Assembly (NCBI RefSeq): GCF_018881775.1
Contig: NZ_JACVPR010000001.1
Location: 1,100,318 to 1,164,317, forward strand
Direction: 5' to 3'
DNA from: Polynucleobacter sp. MWH-Loch1C5
GTDB taxonomy: Bacteria > Pseudomonadota > Gammaproteobacteria > Burkholderiales > Burkholderiaceae
Length of the DNA stretch: 64,000 bases
Numbering within the stretch: the stretch's first letter is position 1; each line of letters starts with the position of its first letter. A program made the translations under genes and the position numbers. The notes beneath the pieces were generated by a model that saw only the letters and a program-made list of their open reading frames with translations, did no database searches and was not told the DNA's origin. Positions 61,701-64,000 of this stretch are shown here, in pieces.

Positions 61701-64000
61701 GTGAACAATATTCTTGAAAATCTCAATCCAGAGCAGTTAGAAGCGGTTACCTTGGAGCCGCAAGATCCTCATGGCCAAATGCGCTCCGCTATGATCCTAG
61801 CCGGGGCTGGCAGCGGTAAAACTAAGGTTCTCACCACCCGTATTGCTTGGTTAATTCAAACGGGCCAAGCTTCGCCTGTGGGTATTTTGGCAGTGACTTT
61901 TACCAATAAGGCAGCCAAAGAGATGCTCACGCGTTTATCTGCGATGTTGCCTATTAATACGCGTGGTATGTGGGTAGGAACCTTCCATGGTTTATGTAAT
62001 CGCTTGTTAAGAGCCCACCATAAAGATGCAGGTTTGCCATCGACTTTTCAGATTTTGGATACCCAAGATCAACTATCAGCCTTGAAGCGCCTTTTAAAGG
62101 CGCTCAAAATCGATGATGAAAAATATCCCCCTAAGCAACTGCAATATTTCATCATGCATGCCAAAGAGCGTGGTAAGCGTCCTCAGGATATGGTGCGCGG
62201 TGATGCGTTTGAGAACACGATGGTAGAGCTTTATCAGGCCTATGAAGAGCAGTGCCAGCGTGAGGGAGTGGTAGATTTTGCTGAGCTCCTTTTAAGAAGT
62301 TATGAATTACTCAAGCATCACTCGGCGATTCGGGAGCATTATCAGGCCCGTTTTCGACACATCTTGGTAGATGAGTTTCAGGATACGAATGCTTTGCAAT
62401 ATGCTTGGTTAAAGCTGATTGCAGGTCATGGTACAGATCAGGTCAGCTCTGTTTTTGCAGTGGGTGATGATGACCAAAGTATCTATGCTTTCCGGGGCGC
62501 TGATGTTGAGAATATGCGCCTATTTGAGAAGCAATTTAAGCCCTACTTAGTCAAGCTTGAGCAGAACTATCGTTCCTACGGCAACATTTTAGATGCAGCG
62601 AATCACTTGATAGCGAATAATGCCGAACGTCTCGGTAAGAATTTGCGTACTGAAGCAGGGCATGGTGAACCTGTTCGGGTATACGAAGCAGCTTCAGATG
62701 GGATGGAGGCCGCTTGGATTGTTGATGAGATACGCGCAGGGATTAATGAGGGTCGCAGCCGCAGTGAAATGGCCATTCTTTATCGCAGTAATGCGCAGTC
62801 TCGCATCATTGAGCACGGCCTATTCTCAGCAGGCATCCCTTATCGTGTTTATGGTGGTTTGCGCTTTTTCGAACGAGCTGAAATTAAGCATGCTTTAGCT
62901 TATTTGAGATTGTTAGAAAACCCGAATGATGACACCTCATTTTCGCGTGTTGTGAATTTCCCAACGCGTGGTATAGGAGCAAAAACCATCGAGGTTTTAC
63001 AAGATACCGCTCGTTCAAATAATTGTTCTTTATATGCAGCAGCCCCTTATCTGCAGGGGAAGACAAGTCAGACTTTGGGGGCATTTGTGCGTTTGATTGA
63101 GCACATGCGCGATGCGACACGACACTACACCTTACCTGAGACTGTCGATTATGTGATTCAGCATAGTGGTTTGATTCAGCATTACCTCAATGAAAAAGAA
63201 GGTCAAGATCGTATTGAGAACTTACAAGAATTAGTGAATGCAGCGACCGCTTTTATTGCAGAAGAAGGCATTGCTCAAGACACTAGCGCTAGCTCGACGC
63301 CATTTTCTGAAACAGGTGATGTATTAGAGATGTCACCGCTGGCGGCTTTCTTGGCCCATGCTTCATTAGAGGCTGGAGATAATCAAGCTCAGGCAGGACA
63401 AGATGCGGTGCAGTTGATGACAGTGCATTCTGCGAAAGGCTTAGAGTTTTCCATGGTGTTCATTACTGGTTTGGAAGAAGGTTTATTTCCTCATGAAAAC
63501 AGTATTAATGAAGACAAGGGTTTGGAGGAAGAGCGTCGTCTCATGTATGTGGCGATTACGCGCGCTAAGGAAAAACTGTATCTATCGCATACGCAATCCA
63601 GAATGCTACACGGTCAAGTGCGCTATAACTTACCCTCGAGATTTTTAGAGGAGCTCCCCGCACATACCTTGAAGCATCTTACGCCTCGGCAAAAAGATGC
63701 GCGTTGGGGTTCGGTGAGTCGTCAACCATCATGGTCTACAGGCAGTGATTGGTCTGGCGCAGCGCCGCTTGGTGATGTGCAGCATCGCGTTCGCAATGAT
63801 TCAATTACCGCTCCGCTGAGTTCAATATCTAAACAAGCGGGTCATGGCTTTCGGGTCGGGCAAAGCGTTTTTCACACAAAGTTTGGTGAAGGGCGAATCT
63901 TAGCTTTAGAAGGTCAGGGTACTGATGCTAAAGCGCAGGTGAACTTCAATCGTCATGGCGCTAAATGGCTGCAATTAGCGATTGCAAAGCTCACGACGAT
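61701..64000 (+). CDS. uvrD: DNA helicase II (UvrD), GTG start, 3' end just cut off
   Basis: 3'-5' helicase of nucleotide excision and mismatch repair. The frame opens with GTG at 61701 (NNILENLNPEQLEAVTLEPQ) and stays open to the window end for 766 codons. Motifs are LAGAGSGKTKVLTTRI (Walker A), VTFTNKAAKEM, ILVDEFQDTN (Walker B), FAVGDDDQSIYAFRGA, VQLMTVHSAKGLEFSMVFIT and RLMYVAITRAKEKLYLSHTQ. The C-terminus has reached VNFNRHGAKWLQLAIAKL, which is near the normal end, so only a few codons are missing. It is divergent from valS. MutL is also in the window. Confidence 0.96.
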   Translation, partial: MNNILENLNPEQLEAVTLEPQDPHGQMRSAMILAGAGSGKTKVLTTRIAWLIQTGQASPVGILAVTFTNKAAKEMLTRLSAMLPINTRGMWVGTFHGLCNRLLRAHHKDAGLPSTFQILDTQDQLSALKRLLKALKIDDEKYPPKQLQYFIMHAKERGKRPQDMVRGDAFENTMVELYQAYEEQCQREGVVDFAELLLRSYELLKHHSAIREHYQARFRHILVDEFQDTNALQYAWLKLIAGHGTDQVSSVFAVGDDDQSIYAFRGADVENMRLFEKQFKPYLVKLEQNYRSYGNILDAANHLIANNAERLGKNLRTEAGHGEPVRVYEAASDGMEAAWIVDEIRAGINEGRSRSEMAILYRSNAQSRIIEHGLFSAGIPYRVYGGLRFFERAEIKHALAYLRLLENPNDDTSFSRVVNFPTRGIGAKTIEVLQDTARSNNCSLYAAAPYLQGKTSQTLGAFVRLIEHMRDATRHYTLPETVDYVIQHSGLIQHYLNEKEGQDRIENLQELVNAATAFIAEEGIAQDTSASSTPFSETGDVLEMSPLAAFLAHASLEAGDNQAQAGQDAVQLMTVHSAKGLEFSMVFITGLEEGLFPHENSINEDKGLEEERRLMYVAITRAKEKLYLSHTQSRMLHGQVRYNLPSRFLEELPAHTLKHLTPRQKDARWGSVSRQPSWSTGSDWSGAAPLGDVQHRVRNDSITAPLSSISKQAGHGFRVGQSVFHTKFGEGRILALEGQGTDAKAQVNFNRHGAKWLQLAIAKLTT

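Noticed and set aside
1..64000. Mobile elements, prophage, toxin-antitoxin, restriction or CRISPR systems.
   Set aside because: No transposase, integrase, phage structural gene, restriction or methylase gene or spaced direct-repeat array was seen; gene content and codon style look uniform and core throughout.

Overview
The window is a dense, almost purely housekeeping stretch of a beta-proteobacterial chromosome. Several signs point to Burkholderiaceae, and a Polynucleobacter-like freshwater bacterium is my best guess: a moderate, somewhat AT-leaning base composition, very short intergenic gaps, a DUF3579 protein beside argF, an hrcA-hemH-grpE-dnaK-dnaJ block, and a purM gene divergent from an AI-2E transporter/hda operon. 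Genus assignment is inference. I see no insertion sequences, prophage, CRISPR array, tRNA or rRNA genes, and no stretch above 300 bases without a gene. The longest gaps, about 120 to 175 bases, are described as promoters, leaders or terminators where I can support it.

Layout. 1-4.6 kb: the 3' part of glnE, facing recN and nadK. 4.65-10.5 kb: the heat-shock block hrcA, hemH, grpE, dnaK, dnaJ, with a convincing sigma-32 promoter before grpE. 10.5-15.7 kb: a minus-strand operon (AI-2E transporter, hda, HAD phosphatase, pcnB, folK, panB). 15.8-22 kb: purM facing the minus-strand run murJ, a SirB1-like gene, mutL and miaA. 22-25.4 kb: rpsT, DUF3579, argF, argG, ppnP. 25.4-30 kb: a DUF192 protein, icd, clpS, clpA. 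30-36 kb: the minus-strand operon ribF-ileS-lspA-coaBC-dut. 36-39.3 kb: purN-rsmB and a fatty acid desaturase. 39.4-42.1 kb: radC, rpmB and rpmG on the minus strand, with fkpB-ispH divergent. 42.1-46.8 kb: a complete branched-chain amino acid ABC transporter operon (binding protein, livH, livM, livG, livF). 46.9-51.8 kb: argD, a ferredoxin-reductase-like flavoprotein, an SDR protein, glnS. 51.8-53.8 kb: tctBA, a tricarboxylate transporter without its binding protein. 54-56.8 kb: alaS-tusA. 56.8-61.7 kb: valS, galU, terC on the minus strand. 61.7 kb to the end: uvrD, which runs off the window.

How the genes work together. The block covers protein folding and turnover (GrpE/DnaK/DnaJ, HrcA, ClpS/ClpA, FkpB), translation (four aminoacyl-tRNA synthetases, S20, L28, L33, MiaA, RsmB, TusA), arginine synthesis (ArgF, ArgG, ArgD), DNA maintenance (RecN, MutL, UvrD, Hda), cofactor supply (NadK, PanB, FolK, CoaBC, RibF, HemH, IspH) and solute uptake (Liv, Tct).

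I found no convincing undescribed multi-gene system. The items most worth a second look are small-scale: a hairpin between the sigma-32 promoter and the grpE start; a perfect 24-bp palindrome inside tusA; a radC gene with no ATG, GTG or TTG where the family expects its start; back-to-back promoters that share one -10 core between divergent genes; many start codons lying 6-9 bases after a -10-like box (possible leaderless mRNAs); and a desaturase with an extra helical C-terminal domain.
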